Shown: positions 1-34,962 of the stretch, piece after piece
How the letters are laid out: each line of letters starts with the position of its first letter
Numbering within the stretch: the first letter of the stretch is position 1
Source: Allolobophora icterica
Lineage: Eukaryota > Annelida > Clitellata > Crassiclitellata > Lumbricidae
Length of the DNA stretch: 64,000 nucleotides
Reading direction: 5' to 3'
Assembly (NCBI GenBank): GCA_963556255.1
Contig: OY744614.1
Coordinates: forward strand, 35,501,679-35,565,678
Notes under the pieces: generated by a model
The model's input: the letters and a program-made list of their open reading frames with translations, nothing else
Told to the model about the DNA's origin: nothing
The model's database searches: none
Program-made: the position numbers and the translations under genes

Positions 1-187
1 TCATGCCAGTCTTAAACACCGCCTGACATCGCTGTCCATTGCAGTGTGCTTTGAACCCAGATTTACGCAGAGTAATTCGTGCCCCATGCAGTGGGTAAGG
101 TCCTCACTCGTTGTCGTTGCGCAAGCTCGCTTCATCGCTTTTCAAAGTGCGTTTCGGGGATAGAAAAATTCATCACCGAATCAATAT

Positions 188-380
188 TTGATGCTGGCTC
201 GGTTTGCACGAAAGCGAAGTGGCAGTCGATGCTCTGCTGCTGCTGCAGCTGTGGCGGCTGCTGCTGCTGTTGGAATAAAGCATCAGATGCGATCGATGTC
301 GGTCGTCATGGCTACCGAACTCTGTCAATCAAAGGACCGTGTGCAAATGTCGGCGGCGTTGTTTGAGTTGTGGCTGGGGA
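188..380 (+). other. possible 5' exon with alanine-rich hydrophobic stretch (uncertain)
   Basis: The frame opening at 188 gives two methionines, a basic segment and then a run of alanines and valines (codons about 17-30) built on GCT/GCG repeats. A GT at 381-382 would end the exon in phase 1, the phase needed by the first adhesion-gene exon at 3238. That phase match has a one-in-three chance of occurring at random, the donor (GTGAAT) is mediocre, and the hydrophobic run could be only a trinucleotide repeat. It is recorded as the only candidate seen in this window for a signal-peptide exon. The true first exon may lie outside the window. Confidence 0.15.
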
Positions 381-703
381 GTGAATGGGGGAACTCCCCG
401 TGCACCACCGACATCAGTCCTCTGTCGAGTACCTCCGAGTTGGTCATGATACCTGTTTGCCGAGCGGTGTAGATCTACCCACCGTATCAGATGGTTTTTT
501 GCCTGCATCATCAAAAAACCGGAAGCTTTAGAACTGATTTGGCTAAATGAGCCTTCACTGAACTTAAGATCGTTGAGGCTAGCTTATGAGCCTTTTATCA
601 ATGTTAGATTATAAAATCAAAGCGAGTGTATGGGGCTAGAGGTAAACAAAAAGAGACAGTTGAATTCAACTAGACGCTTTTCTACTATGAGGCAGTCCAT
701 AAA

Positions 704-711
704 TGACGTCA
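704..711. promoter_or_regulatory. CRE-type palindrome TGACGTCA
   Basis: A perfect eight-base CREB/ATF consensus. It lies about 550 bp upstream of a four-unit array carrying the same site. Binding is inferred from the motif only. Confidence 0.35.
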
Positions 712-819
712 GGTCCCAACGGGGAAGGGTTAGACTTGTGTGACGCTATTTGACCACCATCATTATATTATAAGCTTTATGTTGGATGCTTTTTTTATGC
801 TGACATTGTATGCTGAATG

Positions 820-1200
820 GAGTTAAAGGAAGCAGCATCCACGTGCAGTGGAAGACTGTTCCAAGGGGAAGATCCAAGAGATGGGAAGACGCGATGGGCT
901 ACAGCTGATGTACAGAAGTTAGGCACACGCATTTCAAGTAGCAGAGCACACTGATTGCCAATTCAGTCGTCTTGAGACTGGAGTGGAAAGTTCCCTGATG
1001 TATGCTGGTGCAGTGCCGACCTGCATGGTCCACCCCAGAAGGAGAATTTTGAACTCTATTCCCTCGACAGGGAGCCAGTTCAGCATGTCCATCAGGCAAT
1101 CTGATATATGAGAGAACTTTGGCAAAGTAGTCAGTAGTCAGGCAGTGCAGTTGAGGATGGACTGAAGCAGATACATTTGGAATTTCGTTAGGCCTGCAAG
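820..1200 (-). mobile_element. LINE (CR1/L2-like) 3' ORF fragment
   Basis: Read on the minus strand, 899-1125 encodes fragments such as FSHIS, LNWLPVEG and IEFKILLL followed by APAYIREL. This is the post-RT C-terminal signature common to CR1/L2/Jockey-type LINEs. Similar wording recurs on the plus strand at 8115-8409. The fragment is short, frameshifted and lacks the RT catalytic core, so it is a dead copy. The clade is not certain. Confidence 0.5.
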
Positions 1201-1243
1201 GATTGAATGACAGTAGTAGTCAAAGAATGTCTGGATGAAAGAA

Positions 1244-1335
1244 TGCACAAGTATCTGTGACGTCAATGCTCAAGTATCTCTGACGTCGCTGCACAAGTAT
1301 CTCTGACGTCACTGCACAAGTATCTCTGACGTCAG
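1244..1335. promoter_or_regulatory. 23-bp tandem array, four units, each with a CRE-like site
   Basis: Four copies of a unit reading roughly CACAAGTATCTCTGACGTCA recur with exact 23-bp spacing. CRE-type octamers start at 1258, 1281, 1304 and 1327. Three are perfect TGACGTCA and the second is TGACGTCG. A further perfect site lies at 704. The array is 1.9 kb upstream of the first recognised adhesion-gene exon, so it is in its 5' flank or first intron. A regulatory role is inferred from motif and regular spacing; a neutral minisatellite is the alternative. Confidence 0.4.
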
Positions 1336-2086
1336 GTTCCATTGAATCAAGTGACCCGTGTCTGACTCAGCTGATAACAGCAGGATCTGCGGAAGTCGAT
1401 CATGGATACGAATCTATTCAGGGACACATCGAGGAGGCTGACGACGACAAGTTGTTGATTCCGGTCATGATATATTGGGACTTAATCGCATCTTCATCAA
1501 TCTTTAAGCTTGCCTGGAATGTGCTTAGATGTGCCAGATGTACTGCATCTTGCTGCGTTGAACCGGCTCCGATTGGAAGACGTAACTGACTGTAATGGCT
1601 ACATGCTAACGTAAGCAGTGTTTTTGTGAGACTATACTTGCAAGGTGTTGTATTAAGTGTCTAGACGATTAGCTAACACAGCGTTTAGTTTTAGGGAGGT
1701 TTGGGGTTCAACCCCTAGCTCTGTTCCTAACCCCTCAGCTAAGTAACTGAAGATATGGGGGTCAGGAAATAAATATCTCATGAGTCGTCAGTTGTTTCGT
1801 GTGCAACATAGTAACAACATCAGATTTTGACCTACATGCGTATACGTTGGTAATCTGTACAATTTTCAACCCTCAGCTCTTTTTTGACAACTGAGAAGAA
1901 GAGAAGAAGAGCAGTCCCTTATGCTAGCAACTACATTTTCTTAGCCTTGGCATGTGAGGGTGGGTGGCCAGTCCTCTCCCTCGGCGTCTCATCTTCCCAT
2001 AGGCATTGTATGGTCAGTGTACAGTACTTGTTATAGCCAAGTTGGCTAGGGGTGCAGGTGAAACAGAAATCTCGAACCCAATTTCT
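1336..2086. other. no recognised gene
   Basis: No supported exon or full-length element. A stretch near 1615-1680 (GTGTTTTTGTGAGA, later TTAAGTGTCT) recurs in similar form near 2228-2280, indicating an uncharacterised local or dispersed repeat. Confidence 0.4.
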
Positions 2087-2157
2087 GCTCTGGCAGGGAC
2101 TTGAACCCCCGACCTCTCGATTGACAGTCCAGCATGCTAATCACTACACTGTGGAGT
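2087..2157 (-). repeat. tRNA-like SINE head (Asp-type)
   Basis: The minus strand reads GTGTAGTGATTAGCATGCTG, then a CTGTCAA anticodon-like loop, then GGGGGTTCAAGTCCC. These resemble polymerase III A and B boxes and a tRNA-Asp-type anticodon region. The acceptor stem does not pair well, so this is a tRNA-derived SINE head or pseudo-tRNA. A related copy lies on the plus strand at 27201-27270. Confidence 0.5.
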
Positions 2158-2348
2158 TTTTGGCAAATAAAACACTGAGCTAACAGACATACAAACATCC
2201 ACATACATACATACATGCCAATGTATACTGTGTTTTTGTGAGATACTTAAAAAACACTATTTTAAGTGTCTGGATAACTGACTACTAACATACTTACTTG
2301 CAATGGTTTGCTAATGAATGGTCAGTTTCACTTTGTGTGATTAGTAAC

Positions 2349-2930
2349 TTCTGTAGCAACGGTGTCTAATGCACAAGCCATCAACTGATGGCACACAAAA
2401 ACCAGGCTGTAATCATAATCGAACATTTATAAAGCGCCGCGCAACAATTCAGAGGCGCTCAATATTCAGAAGATCAGTCTTCCAAGACAGAGAGGTGGAT
2501 AAGCAATTTAAAAAAATGAACAGATACGGGGAGAGAATTCCAAAATCTAGGTCGAGCAACCAAAAAAGCTCATTCACCTGGATCATTTCCAGCTTTTGGT
2601 ATGGCCGGAGAAGAATAATCTGGAGCTTGGAGATTATGATCACGATAATCAGATGATCTGATTGAATAATAAGTCCATGGAAGTTCAAGCTGGTGATGCA
2701 GCAGTCGAAGGCTAAGGTGTGGCTTTCAATATTTGACTTCAAACTGTTACCAATTGGTATTCCCTTTCTGAAAGAGTTTCCAGTATGATATTTTTCTGTG
2801 ATATTCTGATAAAACTGGAAGTTGTGAGACCAATACTGAAATGTTGTCCAGTTGGGTAGCCAGGCAAACTTCATAGTAAAAGGTTGTTTGTGGTTCATCC
2901 ACAAGATCTTACCAGCACTACACCAATATA
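2349..2930. repeat. dispersed repeat, related copy at 49618-49880
   Basis: GGTGTCTAATGCACAA, then a GATGGCACAC segment, then CAGAAGATCAGTC and GTGGATAAGCA occur here and in the same order at 49618-49800. This identifies a dispersed family. The family is not recognised. A 151-codon minus-strand frame across it (2449-2904) has no recognisable domain. Confidence 0.4.
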
Positions 2931-3083
2931 CCCCTGTGAGGACTTTTGTTAAGAAACATTATGCAATAAACGATTGGCTCCTTGGTATCTCTTTACCTCT
3001 TTTCCGTAAGAACTTGAAACCCTTTTCTTTCGTGTTTAAGTGTTGTAGTTGCATCTGTGGCAACTGTATGATGAATAAACGAA

Positions 3084-3195
3084 AATTGAAGGATTGATTC
3101 GATCATGGTTTTCCGTCGATAGGTCGTGAGTGCCTCTTATGAGTCTGTCTTGAAGAGGTGCTATATAAATACGTACTTGGTTACAATTACGTATA
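3084..3195 (+). repeat. dispersed repeat ending GTGCTATATAAAT
   Basis: The core is GATCATGGTTT, GAGTCTGTCTTGAAG, then GTGCTATATAAAT and ATTAC-rich sequence. Matching copies lie at 10126-10222 and 19308-19400 on the plus strand and at 47962-48066 on the minus strand. It looks like the 3' part of a SINE or LINE family. This copy ends about 40 bp before the first Ig exon. Confidence 0.45.
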
Positions 3196-3237
3196 CAAAA
3201 ACGATGACGTTACCCTTGTTTTTTGGTCATATTTCAG

Positions 3238-26167
<22,930 letters not shown>

Positions 26168-26983
26168 CAATGCTCGATGACATCAGGACTATTAAAAATA
26201 TTTATTGAAGCTGTTAATATTAGCTGTAGCGTTGTGAGTGTCTGACTTGCTAGAAATCTGTTGTATGAGAAAGTGTACCACGACGATGTGAAGTTCTAAA
26301 TGTTTTGAGATGTTATTGTGCAGTTGACCGTTGCTTGCTTTGAAGACTGCCACGTCTCCTATTTTATTCACTCAATCGGGTTTGACAAGCGGGTTTTTCT
26401 ACCAACCGAAGAAATGCGGTCTCACCAGTGTCATTGTTACAGTGGTATTTGCGATGGTGGTTTAACACTCCTAAGAAACATATCACAAACATAGTTCAGG
26501 TTTGCACGTTAAGTGAAGTGTGGTTCTAAACATGCACTTTCTCAGCTTTCTTTCTAGATTCACATTTGGCAATTTGTAAGCAAGCAACATGTCTAGATGG
26601 TAGGAGAATTAAACCGGCTCCTTCTGACCAGTTTAACCCAGTGGCTTTAACGCAGTCAGCGTAGATCAAGGCGAAAGAATGAACCGAGGCTGATATCCGT
26701 CCTTAGTCTGAGATACCAGTAGATATGCTACACAGACACCTATGGACTATTGATCTGCGGGTGTTGAGAATCAAAAACATCATTCCATGCCCCGAAGCAA
26801 TCGGCTGTTTACCGTTTTTCTAAACTCTGTATAAACTTTGTATAAAATTTTACTAAGGAAAGAAATACTCTGCTCAGAAATCCCCTTCTCAGAAACACTC
26901 AACTCAGAAAATTTTGTTGATCACTTGACATTTTGTTCTACACAAAACAATTTCTATACTGCATCCTCTATTATGCAACCAGG

Positions 26984-27153
26984 CAAGGGCGTCTATCCCC
27001 CCTAAGTCATTGGAGCAACTTCCCATTTTCCCCCTTCTTCTTCCCCTTCCCCTTCCTTCCTCCCTAAAATGGTGGCACACACATTGACAGATCTTCCCCC
27101 TATTTCTTGGATGGAGCATTTGCTGCAAAGTTTCTATGGTGTAGACGCCCCTG
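26984..27153. mobile_element. hAT-type MITE, 170 bp, perfect 8-bp TSD
   Basis: The ends are CAAGGGCGTCTA and TAGACGCCCCTG. CAACCAGG lies directly on both sides (26976-26983 and 27154-27161). The interior (GGTGGCACACAC, GATCTTCCCCC, GGATGGAGCATTTGCT) is the reverse complement of the copy at 8410-8583. Confidence 0.8.
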
Positions 27154-27200
27154 CAACCAGGTCAGAATTTGAAATGAAAGTCCAAGTGTGATGTCATTGA

Positions 27201-27270
27201 CTGGAGTGGTGCAGTGGTGAGTGTGTTAGATTGTCGGTGTAGAGGTTGGGGGTTCCAATCAGGAGAACTT
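27201..27270 (+). repeat. tRNA-like SINE head (related to 2087-2157)
   Basis: GAGTGGTGCAGTGGTGAGTG (A-box-like), a TTGTCGG loop and GGGGGTTCCAATC (B-box-like). The acceptor stems do not pair. Not a functional tRNA. Confidence 0.45.
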
Positions 27271-27689
27271 TTAAGGTTTCTGGTTTACAAGTACCCCGTA
27301 ACAAACTCGGCTGTAAGATGAATAAATCAACTGCGGACTGCAGATTTGAAGACTAAGTTGGTGTTTTAAAAAAACAGGCCATTGACGGAGCTAAGATGGA
27401 GCTTCATAACCATGGCTATCTCTCAGAGTTGGCCTCAGGATGTAAGAGTCTTCTTCATAAACTGTTTGCAAATCTACCACCTATCTTATAGCACTATATA
27501 TAGCAATGCACTAGCACCCAGGCACAAAACATTTTAGCAGATAATAAGGCATGAATGTATAACAGCTGTGTTAAGTGTTGCTCTGTTAGTAACCCTGTTT
27601 TAACTGGTTTTTACATTTCTAAACTTTTTGTATACCTTCTGTAGGTTTGTATTAGTTTTGATGTTCTTAGACGAATCTGTAGTTGTACA

Positions 27690-27785
27690 CATGCATATAT
27701 ATGTATATATGGATACATATTTGTCGATATATATACATATACATACATATATACACATATATGTGTGCATATATATATGTACAGA
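27690..27785. repeat. AT-rich (ATACAT/ATAT) simple repeat
   Basis: Alternating ATAT, ATAC and CATATA units giving partly palindromic low-complexity sequence. Confidence 0.8.
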
Positions 27786-27904
27786 GTTAGAGATACCTCA
27801 ACGTGCAAAATGTATAGACATGTTTTTTGTCCAAATTGTTAGTGAACCTATTCTTTATTCTTTTGGCTTCATATTTCATAATTTATTACTTGTGTTTTTG
27901 ACTT

Positions 27905-28330
27905 AGACTATTAGACTATTATTAAAAATCTACTCCAAGCCATACTAAAGAAGATGACTAGGCTAGGGTACCTGCTCCGGAGGGGGGTAACATTCGACCA
28001 ACTCTGCAGGCATGTGGTTGTCGGTCTTTTTACGGGGTCTTGAACAACCGTGGTCATGTTCTTCATAAACTGCTCCAACCCAAGAAAGCTAAAAAATTTT
28101 GTACTCCGACCTCGGTCTCGTGATAGAGTGCTTGCTCCACTCGACAATAACATGAGGAAAAATTTCGTTGGGAGAAGGTTGTACTCATGTTGTACTCATA
28201 TTGATTCTGTTGCTGTTTTTTTTAAACTTTTGTATTCTGCATTTTGTATTGTATTATTTGATGTATGTACACTGGAGTGCGAATCTCTTGCAATCGGTCA
28301 AATAAAGAATATACTTACTTACTTACTCAG
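27905..28330 (+). mobile_element. LINE 3' terminus with (ACTT)n tail
   Basis: An in-frame segment near 28080-28180 reads FVLRPRSRDRVLAP then NNMRKNFVGRRLYS, typical of the last residues of a CR1/Jockey-type LINE ORF. It is followed by GTCAAATAAAGAATATACTT and ACTTACTTACT. The same AATAAAGAATATACTTACTT end occurs inside the hAT element near 45920. A stop upstream shows the copy is dead. Confidence 0.5.
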
Positions 28331-28545
28331 TTCAATTAGGTAAGAGTCCTCATCTCACTATATTACTGGTTTGGGTGAGAATAGAGACTTCCCCCCTTCT
28401 AACTCTTCCATTTCCACTAAGTGGTACATGTAATGGGCTGTCAGGATGAGGAAAGCTATTAGGCCAACAAATTATGTGTAGAGTTAATTTGTGAAAATTA
28501 TTGGGATCTCAATTGAGTTGAGCTCAAACTATCAAGCCAAGCATG

Positions 28546-28676
28546 CATAGTCGTAAACTCGGGGGGGGGGAGGGCACGTGCCCCCCAATAATTGAGATGG
28601 ACTGTACACCCAATGCAACAAGTGTAGAATTAGTAACCAAATGCACCCCCCGATATTGGACAAGTTTACGCCAGTG
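28546..28676. mobile_element. 131-bp hAT-like MITE, perfect 8-bp TSD
   Basis: Starts CATAGTCGTAAACTCGGGGG and ends GGACAAGTTTACGCCAGTG, with CAAGCATG directly on each side (28538-28545 and 28677-28684). The ends match the larger element whose boundaries are 54834 and 61475, so this is a short internal-deletion relative. Confidence 0.75.
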
Positions 28677-29052
28677 CAAGCATGGTTTGAACTATCCCTA
28701 TATTTCTCTCCCAAATGCTTGCCTATTGGGAGGGAGGACAAATCCAGCTGCCTTTTACGAGTTTGTGTGCATATTACAAGCTGCATGCTGGATGTGTCTC
28801 CTCTGTGATTCTGTCATTGGTTTTTGACGTTTTGTGTGTTTAAAATTCTTGGTATTATTGTCATTGCAGAGTCACGTTGAGCACAAGATAGTTCAGAGTG
28901 CTTGGCTTCTTTATTATTGAATCTTCTTTGTGTTCTCAGCTTTCCTTTTAATGATCATTCTGATGATATCCACGATTTCAGTTTTTCCATTGAGTTAGGT
29001 GTTTTTATAAGATTGCTAGTTTTTTTATTTTTGATCCAGTCTTTGGTTTTAG

Positions 29053-29150
29053 TTACTAGTCATCCAACTGTCATTACCGGTATACCTGATGATGTATCAA
29101 AGGAATGGACAAGTGTAACAGACATTGATGTTTGGCTAGAAGATGCATAA
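29053..29150 (+). CDS. possible alternative last exon of the adhesion gene
   Basis: A long pyrimidine tract and TTTGGTTTTAG precede a 98-bp open segment encoding TSHPTVITGIPDDVSKEWTS then VTDIDVWLEDA and TAA. It begins with two bases of a split codon, so it could follow the phase-1 donor at 25269 directly or via unseen exons. Two AATAAA signals lie downstream at 29675 and 29687. The acidic C terminus is not one I recognise and no transmembrane segment links it, so this remains a splice-signal-based prediction. Confidence 0.3.
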
Positions 29151-32100
29151 TGAAGTTTTTAAAATATTGAGGATGGCATGTGAATCTGGTCATGGAAAGC
29201 AAATTTACAGTGCATTATGAAGAAAAACCCTTTATGACTGTCACCAGTTTGTGCATTTGCCATGGGGATATAGTACAGCTCACGCTTGTTGCTTCTATGG
29301 CAAGTATGATATGACTTCTGTTCAAATTAAAATTGGTATGAAGTCCCAGTTACTTTCATTTTCTCGGCCTCTGCATACGAACATCGATGTAATCAGCCCA
29401 AACCTTTCACCAAGTGTTTTTCATTGGAAGTAGATGTGAGGAAATCGTTTTTCATGACTAAATTTTCTTTCAAAGTTAGGTTTTATTGTAGTTTTTTTAA
29501 ACATAATTTGTTTACTGGCTAATGCTTGGAACACTGTTAAGCAGTTTCTTTAAGTGTGTGTGGCGATATGTACAGGCCCAATATCTATCTTGGCATTTCT
29601 GCAAACTGGTTTCTTTCATACATGGTCATGTAGACTGGTTTTTACTTGTGCTACATAAAATGCAAACGACTTGCAATAAAAAAGTTAATAAACTGATTCC
29701 TGAGGTATGTGAATATGCTTGTATACATTAGATACTGTAAATAAATTAGTTAATACTCATGGCCGCAATGTAAATGAGCAGTACAAAATCACGAGCCTTA
29801 TTACGCATTTTGTTTGGTTTCGCTATGAACCAAGCATTAACAAGCAGAAATTATCTTTCGCTAAGTACAAGTTTTTCGGGGTACAAACAAGGTGGCCTTT
29901 TGTGGCAGTTCAGCGTGGTAGCTGCCATGGCCAAATCGGCATTTGTAATGCTGTAGGAACAGTTGTCGAGTTGTTGAATTTGCACTCTGAAGACTGTAGT
30001 TGTTGCTATAGGCACAAAGCAAAACAAATTTCTGCTCTGACTTGTTGCAGTGTATACCACTTTCTAACATGATTCTGTACAAGCACCGCTGAGTTAGGTT
30101 TCACCAGTTTTATGAAACTGGTTTCATATGAGATCTTTTTCAAAAGTAATTCTTTGAAACAGCCAGGCACTGGGTTTTGAACCAGACTTTCTAGACTGGG
30201 TGACTTGTCATGGAAAACACTGGAACTCCTATCACGCATAAACCTTCAAACTTTTCAGGCATTTTGCTTCTCAGTGCCCTCAATCAGTTTTTATAGTAAA
30301 GACAACCGACATTTTAAAAGTGTTTTTAACAGGTTTCCATTTACAAACCGTCACAGCCTTGTTGTTATTGCTTGACCACTTGACTCATTTTGGCTTTATA
30401 TACAGCTGACAGTTGCCTCGTGTAGGATTGCCTGCCTGATGACGTTAATGCTTAACTAAAGGTGTCGTATGTGTTGTTGTGACAGTAGTTCGTGTAGCAT
30501 ATGTTTTTAGTGATAAACGGGCATTCTAAGCACACAGGTTGACTCTCAAAACATTGGTTATGTGTAACATTAAGTGCAAGCAGATGTCAGCACATGCACT
30601 TTCACATGCTGATCGTCAGTGTCGCGACTGTGCATGCTGCATCAACCTTACCCCAGTAGTTCATGCTCTGCTGCATTTAGTGTACATGTATGTGTATCTT
30701 GGCCTTTACAAAATAACTGAAGTTTTGTGTAAGTTGTTGTGTTGTAAAATTTAAGCCGTTAATTTACATGCCAGGACAGTGACGAACACTCAGTATTAAC
30801 CAATGTCTAGGTCCGTTATGTGAAACCTGGAGGTTGAATGCATGTATATTGTCAAGGTAATAGAAGTTTTTGTTTATTCAAGTGCAAAACTGTTGTAATC
30901 TATCTCGTACAAATGTTTTCTCAGCTCCAGACAACACCCAATAGCACACCCCTAATTTCTGTTTGTATGGCACTCTGTTGAAGCACAAATTTTGCAGATT
31001 CTTTCCATTTACGTTTGCTGAAGTAAAGAGATATAATGGAGCTGTGCATAGATTTTGAACCCCTAGAAACGAACAGGAACATGTAAAAATCCAAACAAGT
31101 TACAATTACGAGACACAACGACAACAAGAGCATCACGAAATAGCATCAAATTTCGTGCTGATTCATTTTCTGTACACTGACTTAAATGCGAGACAAATCA
31201 ACTTATGATTTAAAAGAAATAGTTGTTTAATGCTACCCAGGTAGTGTCCGTCTCCACTTATTTGTGGTGACAGTAATCAAATAGGCAAATGTCACAAAGG
31301 GCTGAAAAAGGTGGACAACCTTGTTCCAACCATTCCTCATAACTAAGAGTATACAAAAACAGGTGAAAATATATCTGGTAAACTATGACTTCCTTTTCAT
31401 GATGAAAGAACAGATTAACAGAACTTTAAGACGCTAACAACTTACAGAGATGCCTACCAGGTATGCTAACGTGTGTAAAGGATGTGACTTCAAAGTTCAA
31501 AGATTTGGTCCTGTGTTTAACAGCATCTCATGAAATTAAGGCTTAATGACAACAAATCCTGCTGATCTAATCATCAAATTTATAATACTACAGTACAAGC
31601 AACTGAAAAACTCAAGACACAAAACACATGCTGGAATTTTCATCACAATGTTTATCGTGTTTTGCCTAAACAGGACATTTCAGGTTTTTCTAACATCCCA
31701 GTGAAAATACCTGTAGATAATATCATGTAACACCAAACAGTGAATGAGACCGTTCAGTCAACTTCCATATGTTAGTGAATTATGTTTCTTGTTTTACTTT
31801 TAATCCAGCATTAAGCCAATTGATAATCATGTTTCATAGACACGTCCCAGCAAGGCTTTGTCTTTCGCCGCTGAAGTTCCATGCCACTATTCAAAACAAA
31901 GGATAGGATCACATGACAGGTACAACAATGACCAGAAAATAATGGTGAATCTTATGGTCGAACATTTCACAAAAAAGTGGCAGTTTTGTGTTACCTTTCC
32001 AGTGGCAATACTGCGTCCACTATAAGATCCGACTGCTACTAATTCAGCAACACAAGCAACCATCAGATCAGGTCACAGAGCAATGGACAGCTATATAATT

Positions 32101-32402
32101 ATTTTACCTTCTTACGGTAATGTAATGCCAATATCTAATTACTAGATATTAACTGGAATTGCTAAGAAATACTGTATTAAACCTCAAATGAAAATCCCAG
32201 CACACTGGCTGACCCAAAAGCAGCTTGTACTTGCTTTGCAAACTTAACCACCATTTCATGCACAAAAGTGGCCTTTATCAAACGACACTGAATCTTGTTA
32301 TTTCAATATCACTCAGCATTCAGATCTGTTTGTTACTTCCAATTCTAACAAACATAAAATCTCAGAAAGTGTTTCAAGTAAAACTCGGCTACTGTCCAGT
32401 TT
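29151..32402. other. 3.2 kb of unique sequence, no gene recognised
   Basis: AT-rich, essentially free of the dispersed repeats that fill the rest of the window, and without convincing exons. It could be 3'-untranslated sequence of the adhesion gene from the left (AATAAA at 29675 and 29687) and of AAR2 from the right. Repeat depletion relative to neighbours is the only notable property. Confidence 0.4.
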
Positions 32403-34916
32403 CTAAAGGACAACAACTGGTGCGTATTCATCTTGCTCGCCGCTGAAGTTCCACCTGAATCGTTTCTCGAGGTGCGACCGGAAACTAAGTCCACGCTTCT
32501 TCAGTTCACTACTGGCACCGCTTGCCTCGAGGTTTTCAAAGAACCTCGACAGAGTACCAGTGAGGAAGTTGTCTCGTGACACGATGTCAACAAAAAAGTC
32601 TTCTGGTATTTCCTGGATGTGGTAGTGAAGGACTGACACGAACTTAGTAAAGAGGACAGGGTACGTGGTCATTGCATCAACGCAACTACACAACAGATTC
32701 ACCAGACGTTTCCACTGCTCAAATCCTTCAAACACCTAAAAAGACATGTATTATCTATCACTGTTTGTTAAACAAATTAAAAACTGTAAACTAAGTATGC
32801 TACACATGTTCAACAACATTTGACTTGCTTCATAGGCCGTCGATGTCAACCTTAAATTGCATCACCTTAACTGGTGTTAATTAAAATACTTCAAACTAAG
32901 ACTTTTGAGATACAACTCAAGCATTATCAACTGATATTGAAAGAAAATTATGACTAAATAAAATCAAGTACTGCAGGGAATTAAATAAAATTCTAGGTTC
33001 ACCAGCTTCGATAAAGTCATTCCACACAGCGTACAATGCAGTCACACTCCAAGCACTACATTTCTGTACTGACCAAATCATATAACCATAGGAACATTTC
33101 CACAAATTTTCAACTGTCTAACAGCCAGTACTTCTGGGCAGCTCTCAGTTACGTGATATGGTATGGTATCTGGGAATTTATAAAGCACCTCTCCAAGTAC
33201 AAAGTATTCACAGGCACTCTCAGGAGACAACCTCAACTGAGACTGAAAAGCAATGCCAACAGAAATAAGGCAACAAACTCACCTGTCCAATCAGGAAAGC
33301 GATGAACGCAAACTGCAGTTCACCCAGCAAGCCAACTGGATCGCCATCATACGTTGACGACTCCAGTGTGCACTTGAGTATGTAACTGTGATCCATGTTA
33401 CACTGCGTAATTTCAGCAACAGTGGCACCTTCCGGATGCTTCTTCCGAGGAATTGGGGTGAACTGGATTTCGGTTCCTGGACACGGCTGCATGTTGGGCA
33501 GACGAGAATCCTCACTGTCCCCTTCATTTTTCGACCACTTTGAAGTCGAGTGATCGTCAGGGACTTTTGCTTCTTCAGCCTCCCGTGCTTCACGACGTGA
33601 TTGAGTGGTGCTTCCGACAGACAGTAAAGGGGTAACGGCACAGATCTTTCCGTTTTCTGGCAGCAGATGGTCCATCAGCTTAGGAGTGATTAAGTTTGTC
33701 AGCGCGACCCACTTTTTGTAACTGAAACGAGAAAACACAGCCTCACACAGTTTTATCCATTAATTAGTCTTATAGATTAATTAGTCTTATATTAAATTAG
33801 AAGAACTTTGAAAAGTGTTTCTCCAATCTAGATCCAAAGGTCATATATTTATTTTCTCCACCAGCAGAAAACAACATTTCATAATTTCTGTCTGGTTAAA
33901 ATTAAAAGGAATTGTGTCAAGAGATTCATCATTTATTCATTCAGTTGACTCGGAACACGACAAGATTCACTAACAACATGATAGTATGTTTGGGTGATTA
34001 ACTGATTATGTAGCCATGTAAACCTGCATATCCTGGTACCCAATGAAATGCATTATTCTATTGTATTTGTCAATTTATACAGCACCTTCTGCAGAACAAA
34101 CTATTCAGGACTGCTCAAACAGGATCCAGTCCAGTTATTAAAGCTTTCTTCTTAGGTCCCCAAAATTTCTGTAAAAAACCTGAATGTATCCTTTGGGTAC
34201 AGACTATCTCCTCCAACTATGTAGTCTATTTCTAGTCTATTTCTACAGAAATGGTAAGCTGTACACGTGGCAGATACTTCGATTTGTCACTTTAGACCTT
34301 TGCACTTCAGCAAAAAGAACCAGGTCACTTGATTAATGGAGTTTCACAGTTGCTGGCCTGTCTTCGTAGCAGTGTGATCTCTGGCTCTACACTGACTAGT
34401 TTACGAAAACTTAAAACAAATCCTTTTGAATCCAGAATAAGATTTAAACTGGCTACTCTGTCCTATAAAACCCTTACAACGAGCACTCCTACCTACCTTC
34501 CTTCAACCACTAGTATCTCCGTGTATCCGTTCCCACAATCTGCTTTCTTTGGGTATGGTAATAATAATAATAATAATAATAATGTGTCATCAAGCACATC
34601 AGTGTCTGAGCAGAACCATAACAAACCACACTGTGAATATTTACTGAGAAGTTAAAATGGGTCTTTATGTCAAGCCTCAATGTAGCACTGTCATAGGCTC
34701 TTGTGCATTCTGTGTTGCAGCCCCACGGATTGGAACTGACTACCAATGTTTAACCGTTGCTCAAACTCTCTTCTTTCAAGAAATGCCTCAAAACGCACTA
34801 CAGATTTCTCATTGGCTTCAAACATCTGGACATCTAACCACCCTCTTCACCTGGCAACTGACTAACCAAACCTCAGATATGCATTTCTGTGCGATCTTGC
34901 GCATTTAAAAATGCTC

Positions 34917-34962
<46 letters not shown>

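Noticed and set aside
2449..2904. 151-codon minus-strand frame
   Set aside because: Lies in a dispersed repeat, with no recognisable domain or splice context.
27378..27441. Cytoplasmic mini-exon of the adhesion gene
   Set aside because: It has AG/GT edges and an open frame, but its entry phase (0) does not match the preceding donor and no linking transmembrane exon was found.
29774..30072. Small protein genes on either strand
   Set aside because: Overlapping short frames without homology, splice signals or consistent coding character.
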